Position numbers and translations under genes: made by a program
In this document: positions 15,238-25,303 of the stretch, one piece after another
How positions within the stretch are numbered: the stretch's first letter is position 1
How the letters are laid out: each line of letters opens with the position of its first letter
Assembly: GCF_024609215.1 (NCBI RefSeq)
Contig: NZ_JANIPD030000006.1
Coordinates: 1 to 46,965, forward strand
Source: Curtanaerobium respiraculi
GTDB lineage: Bacteria; Actinomycetota; Coriobacteriia; Coriobacteriales; Eggerthellaceae
Direction: 5' to 3'
DNA: 46,965 bases
Notes under the pieces: model-generated
The model's input: the letters and a program-made list of their open reading frames with translations, nothing else
Databases searched by the model: none
What the model was told of the DNA's origin: nothing

Positions 15238-18200
15238 ATGTACTGCTTGGGAATAGACATAGGCTCGTCATCGGTGAAGCTGGTCGCCGTGGGGGAGGAT
15301 CGCACCATACTGCTCACCCGCCAGCTCCGGCACGGCGGCGATGCGCTTGCGTGCCTTGCCGGGTTGCTGTGCGAGGTGGATGCCGATCTCGGCTTGGATG
15401 CCTGCCTGCGATGGTGTACCACCGGCGCGGGCGCGGGCTCCGTCTCCAAGCTCGTGCCCGATGCGCGCTCGCTCGGGACCGTGCCGGCCCTTACCTTGGG
15501 CGCGGAGCTCATCGCCCCCCATGCGCGCTCCATCGTGGAGATGGGTGCCCAGAGCGCGTGCTACATCACCGACGTGGGGGCGGCCCGCCCTCCCCGCTTC
15601 GCGGCGAACGACGGTTGCGCCGCTGGAACGGGGTCGTTCTTCGAAGACCAGATGGGAAGGCTCGGGCGCGAAATCGAGGACTACTCGCGCCTCGTCGCGG
15701 GCGCCTCCTCCATCCCCCGGCTCTCGGGGAGGTGCGCCGTGTTCGCGAAGACCGATATCATCCACCGCCAGCAGGAGGGCGTGCCCGTCGAGGACATACT
15801 GCTGGGGCTTTGCTACGCGATGGTGCGCAGCTACCGGGCGCTCATCGTGCGGAAGCTTCCCGTGCAGGCGCCCGTCGCCCTTTCCGGCGGGGTGCTGCGC
15901 AACGCGGGCGTCGTGCGCGCCGTACGCGAGGTGTTCGATCTGGGTGAAGGGGAGCTGCTCGCCGACGAGGGCCAGCTGTTCTTCCAAGCGGCCGGAGCGG
16001 CCCTGCAAGCGTGGGAGGACGTTCGGCAGGCTGGCGGGGATGGCTCGCCGCGCCTGCGCGACCTTCTAGATGCATGCCGCGGCGAGATCGTCGGGGAGCC
16101 CTTGCCGCGGCTGGAGCCCCTTCCCCCCGTATCATTGGAAACCGGCCCGGGGTACGTCCTCGCGCCGGAACCCTGGCCGACTGACGGGGATGGGCGCGTT
16201 CCCTGCGCTCTGGGAATCGACGTGGGGTCCACGAGCACGAACCTGGTGCTGGTGGACAGGGAGGGCGGCGTGCTGCACGCGCAGTACGCGCGCACGCGCG
16301 GCAACCCGCAGAAGGCGGTGCGGGAAGGGCTCGCCCTCATCGGGGAGCGCCTGGGGGAGCGGGTGCGCATCGTGTCGGTCGCCACCACGGGATCGGGGCG
16401 TTCGCTGATCGGGCATCTCGTCGGCGCCGATGCGGTCCGCGACGAGATCAGCGCGCAGGCGCGTGCGGCGGCGGAGATCGACTCACAGGTGGATACCGTG
16501 TTCGAGATCGGCGGGCAGGATTCGAAGTACATCGCGCTTGAGGCCGGTGCGGTCGTGGACTTCCAGATGAACAAGATATGCGCGGCGGGGACCGGATCGT
16601 TCATCGAAGAGCAGGCGGCGCGCATCGATATCCCGCTAGAAGACTACGGAAGGCAAGCCCTTTCGTCCACCGCCCCGGTGGACTTGGGAGAGCGCTGCAC
16701 GGTGTTCGTGGAGACGGCGATCAACGCCGCGCTCGCCCAAGGGGCGGAGAAGCGCGATATCGCCGCCGGCCTGTGCCAATCCGTCATCCGCAACTACCTG
16801 CACCGCGTGGTGGGGCAGAAGCGCGTGGGCGACCATATCGTTTTGCAAGGCGGCGTGAACTACAATGCGGGGGTGGTTGCCGCCTTCAAGCAGTTCTACG
16901 GCGACAGGGTGAGCGTGTCCCCGCACTTCGCGGTCAGCGGCGCAGTGGGTGCCGCGCTGCTGGCGTGGGAAGCCGCCCCTCCTCGCACGTCGTTCCGCGG
17001 CTTCGATCTGAAGGGGCCGGTGGCGGAAAGGCGCAAAGCGGGGTCGACGGCGATCGATGAGAACCGCGCGTTCTTCCATGCGACGAAGGATCTGCTGCTG
17101 GAGGGCTACGAGCCCGTGGCAGACCCCTCGAAAAAGACCGTGGGGATCCCGCGCTGCCTTATGGTCTACAAGCTGTTCCCGCTGTTCAACGCATTCTTCC
17201 ACCATCTGGGCTTCAACGTGCTCATCTCCGACGAGAGCAGCGAGGAGACCATCGCGCTCGCCCAGCGCCTGGCGCAGGGGGAGACCTGCTATCCCGTGAA
17301 GCTCATCCACGGGCATATGCGGCAGCTGCTCGACCGCGGGGCGGACTATATCTTCATGCCCTCGATCCACACCATCCGCCACAAGCACTCCACGCTCGCG
17401 CACAACTACGGCTGCCCCTACATGCACGAGGCGCCGCGGCTGGTTGCGAACGAGCTGGATCTGGAGGGGCGCGGCGTGAAGCTGCTCTCGCCCCTGCTGG
17501 ATCTGGATTTCGGGCAGCAAGCCATGGCCAGTGCGATGCTGGGGGTGGGCGAGCAGCTGGGCGCCGATCCGCACGAGGCCGCGCGCGGCCTTCTGGCGGG
17601 GAGCCGCGCGGTCGGCGAGTTCACCCGCAAGACCGAGGAGGCGGGGGAGCGTCTCCTCGCATCGCTGGCGCCCGACGAACGCGTGATCGTCATGGTCACG
17701 CGCAATTACGGCATAGAGGACGCCGTGCTGAACATGGGCATCCCCGACGCCTTGATCGACCGTGGGCAGAAGGTGATCACGATCTCCCACCTCCACGGCC
17801 ACGACATCGATATATCCGACGACTATCCGAACGTGTACTGGCCCTTCGGCCAGCATATCCTATCCTCCTGCAAGATCATCGCCCGCGACCCGCGCCTATT
17901 CGCCGTGTATCTGACGAACCACGGTTGCGGTCCCGATACCATGCTGTCGCATTTGGTCGCGGAGGAGATGGGCGACAAGCCCTACCTGCAGATCGAAGTG
18001 GACGAGCACTTCTCGAAGGTGGGCGTGATCACGCGCATAGAGGCGTTTTTGAACAGCCTGGACCACCGGGCGGGGATGGTTGCCGAGGAGAATCCAACGA
18101 TAAAGGAACGCGCGGCGGCTGAGGGGGATTTCGAAGCGGAAGGGATGCGCGTCCGCCGCTCGGACACCCTCTCTCGCGACCTGCCGGTGCTCATCCCCTC

Positions 18201-19245
18201 GTTCGGACCGTATGGGAAGCTCATCGCAGCTTGGCTGGAGGGCAGGGGCTACGAGGCCCGTGCCGTGCCGCTGGATCGGGGGAGCCTTTCCCGCGGCAAG
18301 GCGTATTCCACCACGAAGGAGTACCTGAGCTTCTCCGCGTTGCTGGGGATGGGGCTCGCGGCCCGCGATGCAGCTGCGGGCAAGCCGTTCCAGCTCCTGT
18401 TGCCGTCGGGCGAGGGGTCCGATGCCGACGGCGTCTACGACCGCGTCGTGCAGAGCGTCATGGAGAACGAGGCGCCGGGCGGGCGCGCCGGCGTGCGCTA
18501 CGTCGCGCCGCGCCTGGAGAGGCTGCCCGAACTTGTCAGCGACTTCGAAGGGCTGTTCCGCTGCCTTTTGGCGGGCGATGTGGTTGCCGCCGCCCGCCCG
18601 GCGGACCGCGCCCGAATCCTCGAGCAGCTTACCGCCTCCGGCTGCGCGCCCGAAGCGCTCATGGGGGCGGCGGAGGATGTCGGATGCACGGCACGCCGCG
18701 ACGGGGCCGATCCGTCGCAGCTCGATTCCGCCTGCCGCGTCCTCGCAGTGGGGGAATGGCTCATCGTCGCCGAAGACGGGCTGAATTCGGGCGTGCTCTC
18801 CGCGGCGGAGGAGCGGGGATGCACCGTCTGCCGCATGGCGCTTTCCGAATACGCCTGGTTCCTATGGTGCGATGCGTTCGAGGATGAGGCGCGGTTCGCC
18901 CCCCTGGTGGAGGCGATGGAGGAGATCGGAGGACTTTTGGGGCCGGCATCCCCCTTCGCCGCGGATCCGCATGCGCTGAGGGGCATCGCCTCCGACCGCG
19001 TCGGGCGCGTCCGCGCCGCGAACATCCGATACCGCATCGCCCGAACCGTCGGCGCGGCGGGGAGGTTCGACGGCGTGGTGTGCGTGTCGTCGATGTACGA
19101 GAACGCCGACATCATGGGCCAGCTGATCGAATCGGCCGCCCCGGCGCCCCTGCCCGTCCTGCATCTTTCGTTCGACGGAACGCTGGGCTCTTCGGAGGGG
19201 GAGAAGCTCTCGTCCTTCCTGTACTTTCTCGAGCGGAAGCGGTGA
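15238..19245 (+). CDS. Fused double acyl-CoA dehydratase activase-like protein
   Basis: A 1335-residue protein. Two BadF/BcrA-type ASKHA ATPase domains come first (about 2-255, starting GIDIGSSSVKLVAV; and about 322-575, starting GIDVGSTSTNLVLVD), each with the GCAAGTGSF or ICAAGTGSF loop whose Cys binds the [4Fe-4S] cluster in 2-hydroxyglutaryl-CoA dehydratase activases. A DUF2229-type region (about 636-860) follows, with conserved Cys in IPRCLM, GETCYPVK and YGCPYMHE, then a region like the HgdB/double-cubane proteins (SSCKIIARD, NHGCGPDTM). The family is ATP-driven low-potential electron transfer; the substrate for such fused forms is unknown. Start ATG 15238 has GGAGGGTG upstream; a TTG at 15211 is less likely. 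Confidence 0.85.
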   Translation: MYCLGIDIGSSSVKLVAVGEDRTILLTRQLRHGGDALACLAGLLCEVDADLGLDACLRWCTTGAGAGSVSKLVPDARSLGTVPALTLGAELIAPHARSIVEMGAQSACYITDVGAARPPRFAANDGCAAGTGSFFEDQMGRLGREIEDYSRLVAGASSIPRLSGRCAVFAKTDIIHRQQEGVPVEDILLGLCYAMVRSYRALIVRKLPVQAPVALSGGVLRNAGVVRAVREVFDLGEGELLADEGQLFFQAAGAALQAWEDVRQAGGDGSPRLRDLLDACRGEIVGEPLPRLEPLPPVSLETGPGYVLAPEPWPTDGDGRVPCALGIDVGSTSTNLVLVDREGGVLHAQYARTRGNPQKAVREGLALIGERLGERVRIVSVATTGSGRSLIGHLVGADAVRDEISAQARAAAEIDSQVDTVFEIGGQDSKYIALEAGAVVDFQMNKICAAGTGSFIEEQAARIDIPLEDYGRQALSSTAPVDLGERCTVFVETAINAALAQGAEKRDIAAGLCQSVIRNYLHRVVGQKRVGDHIVLQGGVNYNAGVVAAFKQFYGDRVSVSPHFAVSGAVGAALLAWEAAPPRTSFRGFDLKGPVAERRKAGSTAIDENRAFFHATKDLLLEGYEPVADPSKKTVGIPRCLMVYKLFPLFNAFFHHLGFNVLISDESSEETIALAQRLAQGETCYPVKLIHGHMRQLLDRGADYIFMPSIHTIRHKHSTLAHNYGCPYMHEAPRLVANELDLEGRGVKLLSPLLDLDFGQQAMASAMLGVGEQLGADPHEAARGLLAGSRAVGEFTRKTEEAGERLLASLAPDERVIVMVTRNYGIEDAVLNMGIPDALIDRGQKVITISHLHGHDIDISDDYPNVYWPFGQHILSSCKIIARDPRLFAVYLTNHGCGPDTMLSHLVAEEMGDKPYLQIEVDEHFSKVGVITRIEAFLNSLDHRAGMVAEENPTIKERAAAEGDFEAEGMRVRRSDTLSRDLPVLIPSFGPYGKLIAAWLEGRGYEARAVPLDRGSLSRGKAYSTTKEYLSFSALLGMGLAARDAAAGKPFQLLLPSGEGSDADGVYDRVVQSVMENEAPGGRAGVRYVAPRLERLPELVSDFEGLFRCLLAGDVVAAARPADRARILEQLTASGCAPEALMGAAEDVGCTARRDGADPSQLDSACRVLAVGEWLIVAEDGLNSGVLSAAEERGCTVCRMALSEYAWFLWCDAFEDEARFAPLVEAMEEIGGLLGPASPFAADPHALRGIASDRVGRVRAANIRYRIARTVGAAGRFDGVVCVSSMYENADIMGQLIESAAPAPLPVLHLSFDGTLGSSEGEKLSSFLYFLERKR

Positions 19246-19275
19246 TCGGAAGGTTCAGGGCCGGCTTCCGGGATT

Positions 19276-19287
19276 CGGGGCGCCCCG
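19276..19287. other. GC palindrome after the activase gene
   Basis: CGGGGCGCCCCG is a perfect 12-bp palindrome, 30 bases after the activase stop, inside a larger GGCCGG ... CCGGCC pairing. It has no T-tract. It may mark the 3' end of the transcript. The rest of 19246-19573 holds the repeat at 19361 and a possible promoter before fdnG, and no gene. Confidence 0.35.
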
Positions 19288-19360
19288 GCCGTTCCCCATT
19301 GCACCCTCGAAACGGAACTGCGCCTCGAGGGGCGCCATGCCTTCCGGACTCGCGGCTGCC

Positions 19361-19386
19361 GTATTATATTCAATCAAGAATAATAC
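19361..19386. promoter_or_regulatory. Inverted repeat upstream of the fdn operon, likely operator
   Basis: GTATTAT (19361-19367) and ATAATAC (19380-19386) are perfect 7-bp arms 12 bases apart in an AT-rich stretch, about 190 bases upstream of fdnG. A smaller repeat ATAAC (19465-19469) / GTTAT (19476-19480) and a possible extended -10 (TTGCATAAT, 19494-19502) lie closer to the gene. The shape fits a dimeric regulator site for the formate dehydrogenase operon; the protein is unknown. Confidence 0.45.
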
Positions 19387-19573
19387 CAGGTCAGCAGTCG
19401 GATTCTCTTGAGCCGTTGGGCGTCGTTTTTCGTCATTTCGCGGCGGGCGCCCGCATCATTAGGGATAACCACCTAGTTATGGGAATTGCTTCATTGCATA
19501 ATCGATCCCGAGCCCCGCATGAGGGGAAAATTCTTTTCTATGCAGACGAAAGGAAAGAAAGGAGGTCGGTTCG

Positions 19574-22500
19574 ATGGAGATCACACGACGCGGTTTGTTC
19601 AAAGCCACGGCGCTTGCATTCGCGGGATCGATGGCCTACGAACTGTCCACCGCTTCCGATGCCTTCGCGTTTGATGCGACGCAGGGGCCATGGAAGTTGG
19701 AAGGAACGCAGGAATACACCACGATCTGCTGCTACTGCGCAGGCGGCTGCGGCATGATCGCCTCCGTCCGCGATGGCGAGCTCGTCCACGTCGAGGGCGA
19801 CCCGGACCACTTCGTGAGCGAAGGAGGCCTGTGCCCGAAGGGCGCCGCCCAGTTCCAGACGGAGCGCATCGTCGATCCGGAGACCGGCGCTTTGGTGGAT
19901 AATCCCACTCGCATCCTGAAGCCGCGTGTCCGCCGTCCGGGCGCAAGCCAGTGGGAGGATATCTCATGGGACGATGCGATCGAGGAGATCGCGCGCCATA
20001 TGAAGGACACGCGCGACGAAACCTTCGAACGCGTCAACGACAAGGGCGTCACGGTCAACCGCACGCCCGCGATCGCCGCTCTGGGCGGCTCCTCGATGAC
20101 GATCGAGGAGGAGTACTTCATCGTCAAGCTCTTCAGGGAGCTGGGTGCCATCACCCTGGACAACCAGGCGCGCGTTTGACACAGCTCCACGGTTGCCGGT
20201 CTGGCACCAACATTCGGCCGCGGCGCGATGACGGGTCAGTGGGGAGACCTCGCTAACGCCAGCGTGCTCATGACATGCGGCTGCAACAATGCCGAAAATC
20301 ATCCTATCTCAATGAAATGGGTCGATAGGGCCCGCGAAAACGGGGCAACGTGGATCGTGGTCGACCCGCGCTTCACCCGCAGCGCGGCGCTCGCCAACAT
20401 CTACTGCCCGATCCGCCCGGGCACCGATATCGCGTTCTTCGGCGGCATGATCAACTACATGTTCGAGAAGGAACGCTGGCAGCGCGATTACTGCCTGGAA
20501 TTCACCAATATCTCCTATCTGATCAACCCCGATTTCAGCTTCAGCGTCGAAGACGGCCTGTTCACGGGCTTCGACAAGGACAAGAAGTCCTACGATAAAG
20601 CGAGCTGGGCGTATCAGACGGAATCCGAGAGCCAGTGGGACACCTCCGCCGCCGGCCCGTATGCGTGGACCGCGGGCGAGGGGGTTCCCCCCTTCACCAC
20701 GCCCACGCTGAAGACGCCCAAGAAGGATCCCACGCTTCAGGACCCGAACTGCGTATACCAGATCATGAGGAAGCATTACTCCCGCTACACGCTTGACACC
20801 GTGTGCAACGTCTGCGGCATGAACAAAGAGGCGCTCGAGCAGGTATACGAGATCTACACCAGCACCGGCACGGCCGACAAGGCGGGCACCATACTGTACG
20901 CCCTCGGCCAGACCCAGCACAGCATCGGCGCGGGCAACACCCGCATCATGTCCATCGTGCAGCTGCTCCTGGGCAATATCGGCGTCCCCGGCGGGCAGCT
21001 CGCCGCGCTCCGCGGAGAGCCCAACGTCCAAGGCTGCACCGATATGTGCGTGGCGCCCGGCGATATGCCCGGCTACCTGCAGTGGCCGAGCGATACCAAG
21101 GACCGCACGCTCTCCGAGTACCTGGCGAACGAGACCGCCAGCGACGGCTACTGGGCGAACAAGCCCAAATTCCTGGTGTCCTTCCTGAAGTCCTTCTTCG
21201 GGGATAACGCCACGCTCGAAAACGACTACGGTTACGACTGGCTGCCGAAGGTCGATTCCGCGCCGAAGCGGTCCATCCAGAACGCGTTCCACCTCATCGA
21301 GGAGGGCGTGATCAAGGGCTATATGTTCTTCGGGCAGAACCCGCTGAGCTCGCTGGCCAACTCGAAGTACCTTCGCCAGGTCACGGGCAACCTCGACTGG
21401 CTGGTGTTCGACGACATGTACATGACCGAGACGGCCTCGTTCTGGGATGCCCCGGACATGAAGGACAAGGCGGCGGACATCAAGACCGAGGTCTACTTCC
21501 TGCCCATATCCAGCATGTTCGAGAAGCCCGGCACCGTGGTCCAATCCGGCCGCGTCATGCAGTGGCGCTACAAGGCGATCGAACCCGTCGGGCAATCGAA
21601 GCCCGACTCCGAGGTCCTCATGCTTTTGCACGAGAAGGTTCGCGAGCTGTACGAGAAGGAGGGCGGGGTCTTCCCCGAGCCGATCCTCAACTCCAAGTGG
21701 GATTACCGCGGCGAGGACGGGCGCCCCGACCATCGCAAGATCGCATGGGAGCTCAACGGATACCTCACCGAAGGCGCCGCGGGCGACTTCGAGGCGGGCA
21801 CGCCGAAGATCGTCGACGGCTACGCCAAGCTGAAAGCGGACGGATCGACCGCCTGCGGATGCTGGATCTACTCCGGCTACTACGGCAACGCCGCGGCGCC
21901 GCTCGATCCCGCGCAGCAGAATGTGGGCCGCCGCGGCAAGGACGACCCGGGCAACCTGCACCTTTTCCCGAAATGGGCGTTCAGCTGGCCGGCGAACCGC
22001 CGCATCCTGTACAACCGCGCCTCATGCGATGCCCAAGGGCGCCCGTGGCGCGAGGGCATGGTCCCCGTCGAATGGAACGGCGAGAAGTGGGTCGCCAACG
22101 ATGTGCCCGACTTCGTGGCGAGCACGACCGACGCCAGCGGCGCCGCGACCCCTGTCGCGCCCAACGGCAAGGCCTTCTTCATGCGCTGGGAGCAGAATGC
22201 CTGCCTGTTCAGCTCGAGCATGAACGATATGCCGCTGCCCGAGCATTACGAACCCTTCGAGAGTCCGACCGAGAACGCGCTCAACGGCTCGAAATCGAAT
22301 CCGGCGATCCTGTTCTCGGAGCATGCGTCGATCAAGGACACCAAGGGCTCGATCGATAAGTTCCCCATCGTCGCGACCACGTACTCGCTGACCGAGCATT
22401 GGTCGACGGGCGCGGAAACGCACGCCATGCCGGTGCTCAACGAGATGATCCCGAAGCAGTATTGCGAGATCAGCGCCGAGCTTGCCGAGGAGAAGGGCAT

Positions 22501-22753
22501 CGCGAACGGCGACGACGTGCGCATATTCAACGAGCGCGGGTCGATCGTCGTGGGCGCCATGGTGACCAAGCGCCTCACGCCCCTGCAAGTGAACGGGAAG
22601 GTGACGGACGTCATCGGCATCGTGCACGACTGGGGTTGGGCGAACGAGTTCTCCACGGGCGACGTCACGAACGACCTCGTGCCCAACGTGGGGGACCCCA
22701 ACTGCTTCATCCCGGAATCCAAGGCATTCCTCGTCGATATCGAGAAGGCATAG
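19574..22753 (+). CDS. fdnG: Formate dehydrogenase-N alpha subunit, selenoprotein
   Basis: A 1059-residue molybdopterin enzyme that oxidises formate to CO2 outside the membrane. The Tat motif is ITRRGLFKA (residues 3-11); a [4Fe-4S] site follows (CCYCAGGCG ... GLCPKG, about 53-92). The frame contains an in-frame TGA at 20177-20179 (residue 202) in the context NQARV-U-HSSTVAGLAPTFGRG, where E. coli FdnG has selenocysteine, and reading continues in the same frame to 22753. A SECIS hairpin follows the TGA directly. RBS AAAGGAGGT (19559-19567) fixes the start. An annotation pipeline would probably split it into 19574-20179 and 20228-22753. It is the first gene of fdnGHI-fdhE. Confidence 0.95.
20177..20208 (+). 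promoter_or_regulatory. Selenocysteine codon and bacterial SECIS element
   Basis: TGA at 20177-20179 is followed by a hairpin: GGTTGCC (20191-20197) pairs with GGCACC (20203-20208), leaving T20194 as a single bulged U, around the loop GGTCT (20198-20202). The GGUCU loop and the bulged U about 17 bases from the UGA match the E. coli fdhF/fdnG SECIS that binds SelB. It is the evidence that the TGA is selenocysteine and not a mutation. Confidence 0.92.
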
Positions 22754-22765
22754 GAGGCGATCGAG

Positions 22766-23695
22766 ATGATGGAGCAACCGGCCAAACGACTTTCCGAAGA
22801 GATGGCCATCTACTACGATGCCTCGAAATGCACGGCCTGCCGCGGCTGCCAAGCTGCCTGCAAGGTCTGGAACGAGCTGCCCTCTCCCATCGAGAAGAAC
22901 GCGGGTGCGAGCACATTCACCGGCTCGTATCAGAACCCCGCCGATCTGGATGAGAACACGCGCCTCATCGTCACCTTCGAGGAGCGCGAGCGCGCGGAGA
23001 GATATGGGATCGATTGGGCGTTCGGACGCCGTTCGTGCATGCACTGCACGGATGCGGCATGCGTCAACGTGTGTCCCAGCGGGTGCCTGTACCATGATCC
23101 CGATGGAAGCGGCCTGGTGATCTACGATGTGGACAAGTGCATCGGGTGCCAGTACTGCCGCAGCGCATGCCCCTTCGACGTTCCGCGCCATACCGGCGTG
23201 GGCCTTGCGGGCACGGGCATCAAGATAAACAAATGCACCGGCTGCATCGATCGCGTGCGGCAGGGCATGGAGCCCGCATGCGTTGCCACCTGCCAGCCCA
23301 ACGCGCTGAAATTCGGCCCGCGCAGCGAGATGCTCGACCTCGCTCGCAAACGCGTGGAGAAGCTGCATAAGATGGGCTTCGCCGATGCGCGCGTGTACGG
23401 CGATGCCGAATGCGGCGGCCTGCATTCCATCCACGTGCTGAAATACGACCTCTCCATGTACCAGAAGCTGCCCGAAGATGCTCACCCGAGCGCTCTGACG
23501 AGCGCCATGGGCGTCATGAAGCCGCTTGCCGCGGTGGGCGCCATCGGTATCGTGGGCGGCTTGGGCATCTCGTTCCTGACGGGTTTGGGCTACAAGCGCG
23601 ACAAGATGTACTACGACGAGGAGAGCGGCGATGTCATCGATACCGATACCGATGAAGTCGTCCGCCATATCTCGCAGGAGGAAGGTGAGCGCTAA
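22766..23695 (+). CDS. fdnH: Formate dehydrogenase-N beta (iron-sulfur) subunit
   Basis: A 309-residue ferredoxin-like electron-transfer subunit that carries electrons from FdnG to the membrane subunit. Four cysteine-rich groups fit four [4Fe-4S] clusters: CTACRGCQAAC (about residues 22-32), CMHCTDAACVNVCP (about 91-104), CIGCQYCRSACP (about 126-137) and CTGCIDRV ... CVATC (about 155-175). One C-terminal membrane helix (about 245-272) anchors it. There is no signal sequence; export is expected by piggyback with FdnG. The ATG at 22766 has GGAGG upstream. Its stop overlaps the fdnI start by one base (TAATG). Confidence 0.94.
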   Translation: MMEQPAKRLSEEMAIYYDASKCTACRGCQAACKVWNELPSPIEKNAGASTFTGSYQNPADLDENTRLIVTFEERERAERYGIDWAFGRRSCMHCTDAACVNVCPSGCLYHDPDGSGLVIYDVDKCIGCQYCRSACPFDVPRHTGVGLAGTGIKINKCTGCIDRVRQGMEPACVATCQPNALKFGPRSEMLDLARKRVEKLHKMGFADARVYGDAECGGLHSIHVLKYDLSMYQKLPEDAHPSALTSAMGVMKPLAAVGAIGIVGGLGISFLTGLGYKRDKMYYDEESGDVIDTDTDEVVRHISQEEGER

Positions 23696-24393
23696 TGGCT
23701 GAGAAGAAATATCCCGAACGTGTCATCCGACGGCACTCCCTGCAGACGCGCATCACCCACGGCGTCGTCGCCGTCTCATGCATCTGGCTTGCGATTTCGG
23801 GGCTGTTCGTGTTCGTCCCGGCGCTCGCCGCCGCGTATCCCGGCATCTCGCAGGGCATGCGGCTCTCGCACCGCATCGTGGGGGCGATATTCATCATCGT
23901 GCCTTTGGCGAGCGCCATCGCCTCCCCCTCGGGGTTCAAGGCGTTCTGGGCGAAGTACTTCACAAAGTGGACGCCCGAGGATTTCGAGTTCATGAAGAAA
24001 TTCGTGCCCTATATGCTGGGCCCCAAACGGGTCCATATGCCCGATCAGGACGAGGTGAAGAGCGGCCAGCGCATCGCCGACGGCATGATGATCCTCGCCG
24101 GCGTGCTGATGGCCATCAGCGGCCTGACGCTCTGGCTCGGCATGAGCGCGTTCCGCGCCCCAGCCGACGTCATCATGGTCATGCGGTTTATCCACGACCT
24201 CTGCTTCATCGTGTTCATCGTGTTCGGCCTGGCGCACATCTACCTGGGCGCGGGAATATTCCAGCCGTATCGCGGCACCGCCCGCCTGATGTGGAAAGAC
24301 GGCAAGGTCACGGAGTCGAACGCCCTGTACCATTGGGGTTTCTGGGCCCGCGATGAGATCCGGAAGGGCAACGTCGAGGAAGTGAAGGAATAG
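23695..24393 (+). CDS. fdnI: Formate dehydrogenase-N gamma (cytochrome b) subunit
   Basis: A 232-residue membrane protein with four hydrophobic helices (about residues 22-47, 60-82, 124-150 and 160-185). Heme-b ligand candidates are the His residues in RITHGVV, LSHRIVG, FIHDLC and LAHIYLG. It passes electrons from FdnH to menaquinone on the inner face. ATG 23695 shares its A with the fdnH stop, giving tight coupling. The protein ends in a cytoplasmic tail, WARDEIRKGNVEEVKE. Confidence 0.92.
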   Translation: MAEKKYPERVIRRHSLQTRITHGVVAVSCIWLAISGLFVFVPALAAAYPGISQGMRLSHRIVGAIFIIVPLASAIASPSGFKAFWAKYFTKWTPEDFEFMKKFVPYMLGPKRVHMPDQDEVKSGQRIADGMMILAGVLMAISGLTLWLGMSAFRAPADVIMVMRFIHDLCFIVFIVFGLAHIYLGAGIFQPYRGTARLMWKDGKVTESNALYHWGFWARDEIRKGNVEEVKE

Positions 24394-24394
24394 G

Positions 24395-25303
24395 ATGGAT
24401 CTGAAGCTCGTGCACGCTGCCGCCGAGGCGTACCGGCAGGGCGCTTTGGCAAGCGATGCCGCGCGGCTCGCGTTCTTCGAGGGCCTGTACGATATCGTGC
24501 AGCGGCGGGCGGATGCCATCGCCTCCCAAGGCGGATGGAGTCCTCTATCGGGGGAGGAGGCCGTGCGTTTGTACGAGGCCTCCGCCCCCGTCTTCTCGCA
24601 GGCACCCGTCTCAATCGACGGAGCCTCCTTCGCCGAGACGTGCGCGCCGATCGCCCACCACATCGCCGAGCATGCGGGTATCGTATCCGAGGCGGCGCGG
24701 GCGCTGGCGTCGTACGACTGGCGCACCTTCTGCGAGCGTGCCGATTTGGCGCTCGCCGGCAGCGATCCGGCGAGCTTCGTCGAGGAGTGCATCAAAACGG
24801 TCGATGCCTTCGACGTGCCGATCGAGCTTTCCGCGACGATCTTCATGATGGTCCCGGCGTTCGCGCTGCGCGCCCATCTCCAGCCGGCAGCGGAGCAGGC
24901 GGTTGAAGCGTATCGCCGGGCGCTTTCCGACGATAAGCGGCCCGCCATCTCCGCGGACTGCCCGGTATGCGGTTCGCCCGCGAGCGCCTCGTGGGTGGGC
25001 AACACCGGCGCGACCGATGGTCGCGGGCGCATGCTCTATTGCGCTGCTTGCGGTACCCAATGGGATTTCGATCGCATTCGCTGCGATACCTGCGGCACGC
25101 GCAACGAGGGCAAGCTGCACTACGTGAACGTTGAGGGCGACCGGGCGCACCGCCTGCTCAAATGCGAGGAGTGCGGCGCGTACCAGCGTGTCGTGTTCCA
25201 AGACGATTTGAAGGTGCACCCGATGGTGATGGAGGTGGAGGATGTGGTCATGAGCAAGCTCGACCAGATCGCGCTCGCCCCCTATGCGGCCAAGCTCGAA
25301 TAG
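24395..25303 (+). CDS. fdhE: Formate dehydrogenase accessory protein
   Basis: A 302-residue FdhE-family protein, needed for active formate dehydrogenase assembly in E. coli. The C-terminal half carries four CxxC rubredoxin-like pairs: CPVC (about residue 189), CAAC (about 216), CDTC (about 229) and CEEC (about 255). The N-terminal half is helical and variable. The start ATG 24395 lies one base after the fdnI stop, so it belongs to the fdn operon. It is close in length to E. coli FdhE (about 309). Confidence 0.9.
   Translation: MDLKLVHAAAEAYRQGALASDAARLAFFEGLYDIVQRRADAIASQGGWSPLSGEEAVRLYEASAPVFSQAPVSIDGASFAETCAPIAHHIAEHAGIVSEAARALASYDWRTFCERADLALAGSDPASFVEECIKTVDAFDVPIELSATIFMMVPAFALRAHLQPAAEQAVEAYRRALSDDKRPAISADCPVCGSPASASWVGNTGATDGRGRMLYCAACGTQWDFDRIRCDTCGTRNEGKLHYVNVEGDRAHRLLKCEECGAYQRVVFQDDLKVHPMVMEVEDVVMSKLDQIALAPYAAKLE

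Noticed and set aside
19574-20179. A separate truncated molybdoenzyme gene ending at TGA 20177
   Set aside because: The frame continues through the TGA in perfect family alignment and a SECIS hairpin follows, so the TGA is read as selenocysteine.
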